DNA from: Rhodobacteraceae bacterium EL53 | Lineage (GTDB): Bacteria > Pseudomonadota > Alphaproteobacteria > Rhodobacterales > Rhodobacteraceae | Reading direction: 5' to 3' | DNA: 64,000 nucleotides | Assembly (NCBI GenBank): GCA_900313015.1 | Contig: OMPR01000014.1 | Coordinates: 62,001 to 126,000, forward strand | Shown: positions 8,641 through 16,022 of the stretch, in pieces | Layout: every line of letters begins with the position of its first letter | Numbering within the stretch: position 1 is the first letter of the stretch | Translations under genes and position numbers: made by a program | Notes under the pieces: model-generated | What the model was told of the DNA's origin: nothing | Database searches by the model: none | What the model saw: only the letters and a program-made list of their open reading frames with translations

Positions 8641-9543
8641 ATGTCGATCACATTGCTCAGGACATTGGTTGCGGTCGCAGATCGGGGCAGTTTTGCAAGC
8701 GCAGCTGATCAGGTCTGCGTAACCCATGCCGCGGTGGGCCAGCAAATGAAACGGCTTGAGTCCCAGCTCCGGGTTGACTTGTTTGACCGGTCGCAAAAGT
8801 CACCTCAGTTGAACGCCACCGGTTGGGCGCTGATCCCCAAGGCCCGCGACGTCCTACATGCCTATGACACGATGCTAGAAGGCGTCGTGGGCGAGGCTCG
8901 GCTTTATGGGGAGCTCTCGCTGGGCGCGATGCCATCAACGATCGGGGGTTTAGTTCCCCAGTCGATCAAACGCTTGATCCGCACCTTTCCCGACCTCCAT
9001 ATCCGGGTTGTGCCGGGTCTGGCCGATGATCTGATCGAACAGGTCGAACGCAGCGGGCTTGATACTGCAATTCTAAGCGTTCCGGACAGCATCCCCCACC
9101 AGCTGACATGGCACCTTGTCGCCAAAGAACCCTTGGTTCTGATCACGGCCCCGGATATCCACGAAACCGATCCTGTCGAGATCCTGCAAACCCAGCCCTT
9201 TATTCGCCACGCAAGACAGACAGCCGCCGGAAAACTGGTTGATCAGTGGCTTTCCGAGAAAAACATAACTGTTCGACCCACAATGGAGATGGATTCACTC
9301 GAAACATTGGCCAACATGGTGTCCTATAATTTGGGTGTCTCAGTTGTCCCTAATTTATGCGTGCCTGACCCGACCTTTGAACGGCTCCGAAAAATTCCCC
9401 TAGGGCCACATGCCCCATTTCGAGAGCTGGGGCTACTCACACGGGCGGATTCCCCGAAGACCAAGTTAATTGAACGCCTTGTAGAAGAAGTGCGCCAAAC
9501 GAGCGGCCAAGCGCCTCACCTTAACCCGGCTCTACGTGATTAA
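8641..9543 (+). CDS. LysR-family transcriptional regulator
   Basis: This is about 300 residues with an N-terminal winged helix (ITLLRTLVAVADRGSFASAAD, then VGQQMKRLESQLRVDLFDRS) and a periplasmic-binding-protein-like effector domain. I chose ATG 8641 over the preceding in-frame TTG at 8638. It faces comDE tail to tail across a 173-bp gap containing a terminator hairpin. LysR regulators often sit beside their targets, so comDE or nadE are possible targets; the sequence does not show which. No effector can be named. Confidence 0.88.
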   Translation: MSITLLRTLVAVADRGSFASAADQVCVTHAAVGQQMKRLESQLRVDLFDRSQKSPQLNATGWALIPKARDVLHAYDTMLEGVVGEARLYGELSLGAMPSTIGGLVPQSIKRLIRTFPDLHIRVVPGLADDLIEQVERSGLDTAILSVPDSIPHQLTWHLVAKEPLVLITAPDIHETDPVEILQTQPFIRHARQTAAGKLVDQWLSEKNITVRPTMEMDSLETLANMVSYNLGVSVVPNLCVPDPTFERLRKIPLGPHAPFRELGLLTRADSPKTKLIERLVEEVRQTSGQAPHLNPALRD

Positions 9544-9657
9544 CGCTTAGCAGCGAGTTTGCCCCCCCTGCCCCGCTGGCGCGCTGTTCAACCACAATCG
9601 ACGGCCCTAATAAGTTGCCGGTAGCGCTCACATATTTACTTTTCACCAAAATCAGAA

Positions 9658-9689
9658 ATGCCCTGATGTGGACCATCACATCAGGGCAT
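9658..9689 (-). terminator. Rho-independent terminator after comE
   Basis: A 13-bp perfect inverted repeat (ATGCCCTGATGTG and its complement, loop of 6) lies 28 bp beyond the comE stop. Read on the minus strand it is followed by TTCTGATTTTGG, a loose T-rich tail. It may also stop the converging LysR transcript. Confidence 0.7.
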
Positions 9690-9716
9690 CCTCTGTTTCG
9701 CTTTTCAGGAAATCGA

Positions 9717-10280
9717 TTACGCGTTGCGCGCGGCCAATTCCTTCATAAAGCGATCACGAATAACGACTGGGTCCATCGTGATAACAGGAACTTTGATGTT
9801 GCCGCTTTCGCATTTGCAAACGATCACCGTCATCTTGTCGCTATCCAGCGCCTCTTGCATCACACGCGAGGCATCTTCGGCTTGGCATTCAACGACATTC
9901 TCGCAGCCACAGGCGCGCGCTACCTCGGTCAGAGAGGTCTTTTGCCCGGCATAGGTCGGTTGGTCCCCCGTCGAGCCATAGCTGCCGTTGTCGACGATAA
10001 ACAGGATGTAGTTATCGGCCACGTTGTTCGCAATCGTCGGCAGTGTGCCAAAATTGGTCAGCACCGATCCATCCCCATCGATCGAGATGACCTTTTGGCC
10101 CTGTGCCAAGGCGACCCCCAACCCGATCGAGGACGACAGTCCCATCGTGCCAAGCATGTAGAAATTGGTCGGCTGGTCATCCATCATATGCAATTCCTGA
10201 CTTGGCAGGCCAATGTTGCAGACAACGAATTGGTCAGAAATGACCGGTAGCAAGCTTTTGAGAACCTCAGAGCGGATCAT
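9717..10280 (-). CDS. comE: Sulfopyruvate decarboxylase, beta subunit (ComE-like)
   Basis: This is the TPP-binding subunit, about 187 residues, of a two-subunit decarboxylase that converts 3-sulfopyruvate to sulfoacetaldehyde. The TPP motif is clear: GDGS, then about 27 residues, then VDNGSYG. The frame is open to 10337, but the ATG at 10280 starts two bases after the comD stop and gives MIRSEVLKSLLP, the family N-terminus. In Roseobacters comDE normally works with sulfolactate or cysteate enzymes and Xsc; none of those is in the window. Phosphonopyruvate decarboxylase is the nearest alternative, but that is usually one fused chain. Confidence 0.85.
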   Translation of the reverse strand: MIRSEVLKSLLPVISDQFVVCNIGLPSQELHMMDDQPTNFYMLGTMGLSSSIGLGVALAQGQKVISIDGDGSVLTNFGTLPTIANNVADNYILFIVDNGSYGSTGDQPTYAGQKTSLTEVARACGCENVVECQAEDASRVMQEALDSDKMTVIVCKCESGNIKVPVITMDPVVIRDRFMKELAARNA

Positions 10281-10282
10281 GA

Positions 10283-10780
10283 TCAGTACCCTCCCCAGAA
10301 TGACGCATCCGTCAGGATTGCGACGGGCTTGTTGCACATAAAGGTGTATTTCAGGATCGCATCCAGTTCCTCAACATCTTCTTCCTTATGAAAGTGATAC
10401 GTCGGGATGTTCAACTGGTTCAGCAACGCCTTGGTGTGCACCGCCATTTCAGCCTGACAGGCGACCGGTTCACGCAGTTCCCCGCGATAGCTGATCAGCA
10501 TCGGCAACGGCATCCGGTAGTATTGCGTCAATGTCACCAGCGTGTTGATGGTCACCCCAATGGCGGTGTTCTGCATGATGATCGCAGAGCGTTTCCCCCC
10601 CATGAACGCGCCCGCACACAGGCCGATGCCTTCGTCCTCTTTGTTGGACGGGATGTGGTAAATGCTGTCGTTGGCATCGACTTGATCGATGACCCCCGCA
10701 AGCTGTTTGCAAGGCACTGTTGTGACAAACTCGATCTGGTTGTTCACAAAGTCCGAAACAATTTTATCGTTCACTGACAT
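10283..10780 (-). CDS. comD: Sulfopyruvate decarboxylase, alpha subunit (ComD-like)
   Basis: This 165-residue PYR-type partner subunit has the catalytic-glutamate region SNKEDEGIGLCAGA near residue 45-58, which activates TPP bound by ComE. VTTVPCKQLAGV near the N-terminus and MQNTAIGVTINTL are typical of ComD. It is the first gene of a two-gene unit, with only 2 bp between its stop and the comE start. A dyad lies about 76-96 bp upstream. The missing xsc, slcD, cuyA and suyAB neighbours mean the source of sulfopyruvate is not visible here. Confidence 0.85.
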   Translation of the reverse strand: MSVNDKIVSDFVNNQIEFVTTVPCKQLAGVIDQVDANDSIYHIPSNKEDEGIGLCAGAFMGGKRSAIIMQNTAIGVTINTLVTLTQYYRMPLPMLISYRGELREPVACQAEMAVHTKALLNQLNIPTYHFHKEEDVEELDAILKYTFMCNKPVAILTDASFWGGY

Positions 10781-10855
10781 GGGCTGTTTCCATTATGAGA
10801 TTGGGCACAACCTAAGTAAAGCGGCGCGCAAGGCAAGTCATAATGAATTTACGAT

Positions 10856-10876
10856 ATGTAAAGGCAAACTTTACAT
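10856..10876. promoter_or_regulatory. Dyad upstream of comD
   Basis: ATGTAAAG and CTTTACAT form a perfect inverted repeat around GCAAA, 76-96 bp upstream of the comD start and just past the WGR gene stop. No T-run follows on the minus strand, so an operator for comDE is at least as likely as a terminator for the WGR gene. The LysR at 8641 is one possible binder. Confidence 0.4.
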
Positions 10877-10886
10877 CGAAATACCT

Positions 10887-11165
10887 TCAAGGTTCGATGA
10901 TTTCCAAAGCAAAAGAGCTCTGCTCCGCTCTCGCCCACAAAGACAAACGCTGATAGCCCCGCCTTGCTTTGGCTTTACAGACGGTAGTCTCGGCTTGCTT
11001 TGCTTCGTGTTGGGTTTCGAATGACACCGTACGCGACTGCCCTTCTCGTGCACCAACTCGCCCCCACCGACGGAGGAAGATCCACGCCCCCAACATATCG
11101 CGATACACATCCGTGACATAGAAACGGTGCATATTCTGGTCTGGCTCGTGTCGTTCCAAATACAT
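10887..11165 (-). CDS. Small WGR-domain protein
   Basis: This protein of about 92 residues is essentially one WGR domain: YLERHEPDQNMHRFY at the start, then AWIFLRRWGRVGAREGQSR, TVSFETQHEA, and KARRGYQ. The diagnostic W-G-R triplet is intact. WGR domains bind nucleic acid ends in PARP-like proteins, and stand-alone versions occur in alphaproteobacteria with unknown function. An in-frame TTG at 11195 would add ten residues; the ATG at 11165 is preferred because the domain begins there, with GGGTGA upstream. It lies between comDE and parBA, in the same direction as both, and may be part of the plasmid-type module. Confidence 0.8.
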   Translation of the reverse strand: MYLERHEPDQNMHRFYVTDVYRDMLGAWIFLRRWGRVGAREGQSRTVSFETQHEAKQAETTVCKAKARRGYQRLSLWARAEQSSFALEIIEP

Positions 11166-11291
11166 ACTGCTCACCCGCGTTATGATCTGCGCCAATACTA
11201 CGTGCCCCCTACCCTACAGCCCTTTTGATGAAAAATCCAATGCCAACACGTCAGGATCAACAGGGCCTCCGAAACCGCAAAACACATTGCC

Positions 11292-11305
11292 GTCCCCGCG
11301 GGGAC
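11292..11305. promoter_or_regulatory. parS-like palindrome, site 1
   Basis: GTCCCCGCGGGGAC, a 14-bp palindrome between the WGR gene and parB. It has the same core as the 16-bp palindromes in and ahead of parA. By number and position these are the probable ParB-binding centromere sites. Confidence 0.65.
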
Positions 11306-11373
11306 CCTTTCGCAAGGGGTGGCCCGGACTTAACGTTCTAAAAGCAGATTGAGTCCTAACCATTTGATATAAA

Positions 11374-11403
11374 ACAAAAGTGGCGTGCAATTGCACGCCA
11401 CTT
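11374..11403 (-). terminator. Terminator of the parAB operon
   Basis: A 26-bp perfect palindrome (11378-11403, arms AAGTGGCGTGCAA and complement) begins 24 bp beyond the parB stop. On the minus strand it runs into CTTTTGTTTTATATC, giving the T-rich tail of a rho-independent terminator. Confidence 0.8.
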
Positions 11404-11426
11404 CCCGCACAGACGAAAACAGCCGC

Positions 11427-12515
11427 CTACCCTTCCCCGTCAAGCTCGTCAAAAAATGCCTGAACCGAGGCTTCTAACCGCTTGCGCTCCAACCCGCTGA
11501 AATCGCGATCAAGCTGCAACTCAATCCGCCCATCAGCTGCGATGCACTTAACCACGCCTTCGGGCCGGGTCATCTTGAACGTGGACTTGGCCGTCTTTCG
11601 CACTTCGGTCTTGGTTTTCGTGGTCCCACCCGACGCGACAAAGCTTTGCAAGATGGCCTGTTCCGCAACATCATCCCGGTCGGGTCGCGCGCGCAACTCG
11701 GACAACAAAACCTCGATACGATCTGGCTGATCCTCGACCAGTTTAACCAAACGCAGCCCCAAGGCCCGTGGCATCGCCGCAACGAACAACAGATCATCAC
11801 CAATGGCATTTACCAACCGGACAAACGATTTGATATAGCTGCGCTTCTGACGCCCGGATGAGGCATAGAGGATTTCAACCGCCCGGTCATAGCTTTCGAT
11901 ATTCGGGTCTTGGCAGCGATATGAAATGGCCAACCGCGCCAGTTCCCCAAACGAAACATCCCGCCGGACCAGGTTTTCATCCACCATCCGGCGATACAAG
12001 TTCTGCAGATCTTCGCCACTGGCGTTGATCCCTGCGGGGATCTTGGCAAACGCTTCGTCGCCCGTTTCTTCGAACAGTTCCCGAAAGGCAGAAAGGCGCC
12101 GAAACCCTTGGATCAGCTCATAGCGATCACCATTCTTTTCCACGCGGATTGGATTGGACAAACCGATATCCCGGATCGAGATCTTGAGGTCATCCATATC
12201 CTCATCACGGCCGGGTGCCCGATCTCGGGTCAATTTGGTCGTATCAACCAGATCCAAGGGGATCAGATCGGTGATTAGCCCGGCGCGCTTAAGGCGAACA
12301 TGTTCATGGGCAAGCGCGTCATTCTCGGCCCGAATGGCGGCTTCAGCGCTCTGTCGGGCGGTCACAGCATCCGCATTCTCAGTGATCGCAGTTGCCATCG
12401 GGCCACGACGTCCTTCGGGTGCTGGGCTTGGTGCGACCACTGGATCAACCTGTGGCGTCTCAACAGCTGGGACATCGTCAAAGTTGATGTCAAACACGCG
12501 GCGTTTCTTACTCAT
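11427..12515 (-). CDS. parB: ParB-family plasmid partition protein
   Basis: This 362-residue centromere-binding protein has a proline-rich N-terminal tail with a conserved start region (residues 1-45), a ParB/Spo0J nuclease-like domain at about 75-160 (ending in YELIQGFRRLSAF, the GxRR nucleotide-binding box), and a helix-turn-helix region at about 170-230 (DVSFGELARLAI). It works with ParA to segregate the replicon. It overlaps parA by 4 bp (ATGA), has AGGAGC as ribosome binding site and ends just before a strong terminator. The palindromes at 12824 and 13829 are its likely targets. Confidence 0.93.
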   Translation of the reverse strand: MSKKRRVFDINFDDVPAVETPQVDPVVAPSPAPEGRRGPMATAITENADAVTARQSAEAAIRAENDALAHEHVRLKRAGLITDLIPLDLVDTTKLTRDRAPGRDEDMDDLKISIRDIGLSNPIRVEKNGDRYELIQGFRRLSAFRELFEETGDEAFAKIPAGINASGEDLQNLYRRMVDENLVRRDVSFGELARLAISYRCQDPNIESYDRAVEILYASSGRQKRSYIKSFVRLVNAIGDDLLFVAAMPRALGLRLVKLVEDQPDRIEVLLSELRARPDRDDVAEQAILQSFVASGGTTKTKTEVRKTAKSTFKMTRPEGVVKCIAADGRIELQLDRDFSGLERKRLEASVQAFFDELDGEG

Positions 12516-13819
12516 GCTCCTGTCTCCTCAATCTCACCCCAGGCTTTGACCAGGTTATCGCGGAATTCAACGTACGCCTGATCAAACGATCCTCGGGCGC
12601 GACGCCAAGTTTCACGGGTCATATCGCGGTAATCAATTTCGTAGATAGAGCTTAGGAAGCGCCCTGATTGTTCTACGGCCCGGGTCATTTCAATGGGGTG
12701 TTCCGCCAATCTGTCCCCAAAAACCTTTCCAAACGCTGACTGCATCGCGCGGTGCAATTCATTGTTTGGTTCAAACCGGGTCAGAAGAAAGCGCACATCC
12801 GTAAATGCCTTGGGCAGCTTGAGTGTCCCCGCGGGGACAGAGCTGCCAAAACGCCCCAGGTCTTCGAGCGCTTCGGACAACTGACCGATGAAGGATGTGG
12901 TGCTGTCATACTCCCAATATCCGGGCCCCGACGGTATATAGAGTACATCCGCTGCAAACACGGCGTTCATCGACTGATACCCAATCGCTGGCGGACAATC
13001 GAACAGAATGAGGTCGTAGCTGTCGTCTGGCAAGGAATCGAGGTACCGCGACACCGCCGCAAAAAACGACCATTCCGGGTTCAGGTGACGGTATTGGGCG
13101 CTGGCGAACTCCACAAAGGCCGCGTTGGCGCAGCTCGGTACAATATCAATCGTGGGCCAACTGGTCGGTTTGATGAAATCCGTCACGCGGAGGTCCGACA
13201 ACCCCATATCAGTGACCGAAGCGGGCAGGCGTCGTTGGGGCAGGGCCGCGCCACTTTCAGCCCCTTGCACGGCAGCGTTCATCCGTTCTGTTTCGCGGAT
13301 CAGGTCGCGCGCCATCACACCCCAGACTGTGAACTCTTCCGAGACATCGCTTAGACCCATCGAATGGCTCAGGGTGGCCTGCGGGTCGAAATCAACACAC
13401 AGAACGCGGTATCCATCCAATGCGGCCGCATGGGCAAAGTGAAGCGCCACTGTGGATTTACCCGCACCGCCTTTGAAGTTGGCAATCGCGGCCCGAATGG
13501 CGCGCTTACCCGCTGGCCGAGGAGGCATCAGCGATTTGCGATTGACCTTAAGACGGCGGCGTATCTCGTTAATCTCTTCGAGTGAATACCACCGCTGCCG
13601 GCCGTCTTCTTCCACCAGCCCCTGCGGCAATGATGGGTCAGCCGCCAACCGACCGCGCATTGTGGATTGATTGACCCGAAAGATAAGCTCGGCAACTTCC
13701 CAACTGGAAAACCGTCGCAACGTCTTCTCCATTTCGGGGGAGTATGTCTGCTGACGAATAAAGCTCTGCATCTTAAGTGACTGTGCCTGAAGCTGTGCCA
13801 AGTCCTGATGAGTGAACAT
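12512..13819 (-). CDS. parA: ParA-family partition ATPase (type Ia, N-terminal HTH)
   Basis: This is a 435-residue Walker-type ATPase. The first ~100 residues carry a MerR-like DNA-binding region (SWEVAELIFRVNQSTMRGRL), as in type Ia ParA/SopA proteins that repress their own operon. The deviant Walker A is FKGGAGKSTVAL at about residue 115, followed by VDFDPQATLSH and LILFDCPPAIGYQ. The ATG at 13819 has AGGAGG seven bases upstream, directly abutting a parS-like palindrome (13829-13844), so ParA/ParB binding there could block expression. A second identical palindrome lies inside the gene at 12824. Confidence 0.95.
   Translation of the reverse strand: MFTHQDLAQLQAQSLKMQSFIRQQTYSPEMEKTLRRFSSWEVAELIFRVNQSTMRGRLAADPSLPQGLVEEDGRQRWYSLEEINEIRRRLKVNRKSLMPPRPAGKRAIRAAIANFKGGAGKSTVALHFAHAAALDGYRVLCVDFDPQATLSHSMGLSDVSEEFTVWGVMARDLIRETERMNAAVQGAESGAALPQRRLPASVTDMGLSDLRVTDFIKPTSWPTIDIVPSCANAAFVEFASAQYRHLNPEWSFFAAVSRYLDSLPDDSYDLILFDCPPAIGYQSMNAVFAADVLYIPSGPGYWEYDSTTSFIGQLSEALEDLGRFGSSVPAGTLKLPKAFTDVRFLLTRFEPNNELHRAMQSAFGKVFGDRLAEHPIEMTRAVEQSGRFLSSIYEIDYRDMTRETWRRARGSFDQAYVEFRDNLVKAWGEIEETGA
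12824..12839. promoter_or_regulatory. parS-like palindrome, site 2 (inside parA)
   Basis: A perfect 16-bp palindrome TGTCCCCGCGGGGACA within the parA coding region, identical to site 3. Its exact repetition inside and outside coding sequence argues for selection as a protein-binding site. Confidence 0.75.
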
Positions 13820-13828
13820 TCTGCCTCC

Positions 13829-13844
13829 TGTCCCCGCGGGGACA
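13829..13844. promoter_or_regulatory. parS-like palindrome, site 3 (parA leader)
   Basis: TGTCCCCGCGGGGACA, a perfect 16-bp palindrome ending next to the AGGAGG of parA and ten bases from its start codon. This is the position expected for a partition site that also autoregulates parAB. Confidence 0.8.
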
Positions 13845-14324
13845 ATTCATTGTTTCTTACTGACCCGCCCTTACACTGGACGCTAATTTACCTCTTATCC
13901 CCATTTACGCTGATTTGCAGAGAAAGGCAAAACGTAATATCTAAGAAATGAGCGTCCCTACGGTTTTGGACTTTCACCAGCGTTTCTTGCCTCAGGGTGT
14001 TGTGAGACTGGTTTCCCCTAACAAGAGCACCAATAGCGCAATTAGGGGTCACATTTCGGGAATACCCTAGATATTGGGTGACAAAACTGCTCAAATAAGG
14101 GACACACACGAATGTCCCCCCATACCTATAATACCTGATTTTCTTTTTTGAATTGGGATTAGGTCAAAGCTGAAACCAACAAGCGTCTTGACAGAATCGC
14201 GCAAAAGGACGCAAATCACTGCAGTGACCCTAAGAACGCTGAGTTCATAAGTTAGTCACATCAAAATGGGACGCTAGATCCCACAGGTTCGAGGCAGCCA
14301 CTCAGTGGCACAGAGGAGCAGACT
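13845..14324. other. Candidate replication origin between parA and the DnaA-like initiator
   Basis: This 480-bp non-coding gap lies between divergent parA and the initiator gene. It contains a DnaA-box-like TTATCCCCA (13895-13903), arms CCCCTAA (14015-14021) and TTAGGGG (14042-14048), an inverted pair GGGACA (14099-14104) and TGTCCC (14113-14118) matching parS half-sites, an AT-rich stretch around 14124-14155, and three GGACGC(T/A)A copies (13878, 14207, 14269). A 12-bp palindrome TCACTGCAGTGA sits at 14216-14227. Intergenic position and repeat content fit an origin; none of these elements is proven. Confidence 0.6.
14188..14227 (+). promoter_or_regulatory. Possible promoter and operator of the initiator gene
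   Basis: A consensus -35 hexamer TTGACA (14188-14193) is followed after 17 bp by GCAAAT, a poor -10. The perfect palindrome TCACTGCAGTGA (14216-14227) overlaps the expected start of transcription and could be a control site for initiator expression. Confidence 0.35.
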
Positions 14325-15014
14325 ATGCTCAAAACAAAATATGCAGGCCAAGGGTCCGCCGCACAAAAGTATGATCTCATCACTGCTTTGGGATCTCACG
14401 CGCTTTCTCTGAACAAGACAGAGCAACGGCGTGTTTTGCGTTTGATAACCCTTGTCACGGCGCGGTATAACTGGGGGCGCAATGAACTTGCTGTCGGCCA
14501 GCGAGAAATTGCGCGCTTGTGGTCGTGTGACGAGCGGACCGTAAAACGTGAGATGGCGCGGTTCCGCGCTTTGGGGTGGTTGACGGTTAAGCGCCAAGGC
14601 GCACGAGGGCGCGTTACGGAATACCAGATGGAACTTGCGGATGTGATGAACGACACCCGCGCTACCTGGGAAGCGGTCGGTCCGGATTTTGCATTGCGGG
14701 TCGAAGGCGCTCCGGAACAGACATCCGTTGTCCCGTTCCCCGCGGGGACACAATCTGTTCAGTCCCCGCCGCCGGATATTTCTGACGGCACGGAATGGTC
14801 ATTGGCTCAGGCGGTCTTACATCAAGAAGATCAGGCCCGGTTTGGGGCGTGGCTACAGGCTTTGACCCGCGGCGAGAGGGCAGGGGGGCGTTTGACTTTG
14901 CGCGCACCCTCACGGTTTCATGCGCGGTATGTCCAAAACAATATGGCCCGAGAAGTGTTGCTGGCCTGCCAGGCGGTGGACTCCAGCGTTTCAGAGGTTC
15001 TGATTACGGACTGA
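14325..15014 (+). CDS. DnaA-like plasmid replication initiator
   Basis: This 229-residue protein has two parts. Residues ~45-105 form a winged-helix region (VGQREIARLWSCDERTVKREMARFRALGWL). Residues ~158-225 resemble domain I of chromosomal DnaA (EWSLAQAVLHQ, FGAWLQALTRG, LRAPSRFHARYVQNN). No AAA+ domain is present, so it is not chromosomal DnaA (about 450 residues). This architecture matches the DnaA-like replicase type of Rhodobacterales plasmids. GAGGAG precedes the ATG by 7 bases. It is divergent from parAB across the origin-like gap and carries a parS-like site at 14736. Its last 11 bp overlap the converging LysR gene. Confidence 0.88.
   Translation: MLKTKYAGQGSAAQKYDLITALGSHALSLNKTEQRRVLRLITLVTARYNWGRNELAVGQREIARLWSCDERTVKREMARFRALGWLTVKRQGARGRVTEYQMELADVMNDTRATWEAVGPDFALRVEGAPEQTSVVPFPAGTQSVQSPPPDISDGTEWSLAQAVLHQEDQARFGAWLQALTRGERAGGRLTLRAPSRFHARYVQNNMAREVLLACQAVDSSVSEVLITD
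14736..14750. promoter_or_regulatory. parS-like palindrome, site 4 (inside the initiator gene)
   Basis: TTCCCCGCGGGGACA, matching 14 of 16 positions of the perfect site when the base before it is included. It lies in the linker between the two halves of the initiator protein, where sequence constraint on the protein should be low. Confidence 0.55.
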
Positions 15015-15957
15015 TCAAAGGTTGTGCAGACAGTACCGACGGTGGGATATCTGATTGGGTGCGGGCTTCTTCTTGGATCCAGTCTACGAATTCAGTAATT
15101 TTGCGATTGCTTTCAGCGCCTCTTCGATGGACCAGCCAATAGGCAAGATGAGATTTGGCAACGTGGCTGAACGGGCGAACAAGCCGCCCTTCGATCAAGG
15201 CATCGGCAACAAGGGGCTCCCGCCCCATTGCAACACCCATTCCTTCGATGGCCGCCTGCAAGACCATATTGGATTGGCCAAATCGACGGGTCCGCGCGGG
15301 ATCAGGCAAATGCAGCAGGCACGATCGCGCCCAGAACTCCCAGTCAGGACTCGCTGGACCAAACTGCGCATTGTCATCTTGCAATAAGGTATGATGGGCT
15401 AGATCAGCGGGACAGGTTAACGGCGCACCAGCTTGCAACAAATCCGGGGAACACACAGGAAAAATGCGTTCTTCCATCAGTTTTTCAACATGAAATCCCG
15501 GGTTGTCACCAAAGCCATACCGGATACCCAGGTCTGCTTGCGCGGAGCCGAATTTTTCCTGTCCGGTATCCGTTGCAATGGAAATGGATAAATGCGGGTG
15601 CGCCAGATCGAACCGCATCAATCGTGGAAAAAGCCAGATGAAGGCAAATCCTGGCAGACAACTGATAACAATGGTGTTCTCAGCGCGTTGACGGGACCTG
15701 AGGTCCGCACAGACGTCTGAAATGCGACCTAACCCATCGGCAATGGCTTGGGCCAGCATCAGCCCCTCTCGCGTGGGTGTGGACTTACGCGCCCCGCGGG
15801 TTAGCAGATCTTGACCAACCCATTCCTCGAGCGATTTGACATGCTGGCTGACGGCGCTCTGGCTTACGCCAAGCTCTTCCGCGGCAGCGCTAAAGCTGGC
15901 GCGGCGCACGACGACTTCAAATGCGCGCAGTGCAGTGTAGGGAAGGTTGATGATCAT
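15004..15957 (-). CDS. LysR-family regulator (GcvA-like)
   Basis: This is about 317 residues from the ATG at 15957 (MIINLPYTALRAFEVVVRR); an upstream in-frame start at 15993 would add 12 residues that do not match the family. The helix-turn-helix is FSAAAEELGVSQSAVSQHVKSLEEW. The effector domain continues to a C-terminus that overlaps the end of the DnaA-like initiator by 11 bp, tail to tail. It is divergent from the NicX-like gene, its most likely target, with a 65-bp gap containing AAACGTTT. The ligand is unknown. Confidence 0.9.
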   Translation of the reverse strand: MIINLPYTALRAFEVVVRRASFSAAAEELGVSQSAVSQHVKSLEEWVGQDLLTRGARKSTPTREGLMLAQAIADGLGRISDVCADLRSRQRAENTIVISCLPGFAFIWLFPRLMRFDLAHPHLSISIATDTGQEKFGSAQADLGIRYGFGDNPGFHVEKLMEERIFPVCSPDLLQAGAPLTCPADLAHHTLLQDDNAQFGPASPDWEFWARSCLLHLPDPARTRRFGQSNMVLQAAIEGMGVAMGREPLVADALIEGRLVRPFSHVAKSHLAYWLVHRRGAESNRKITEFVDWIQEEARTQSDIPPSVLSAQPLISP

Positions 15958-16022
15958 ATAAGTTAAGCTAATGGAACACATTAAACGTTTCAAATGGATA
16001 AATTCCCCCAGTTGAGAGAGAT

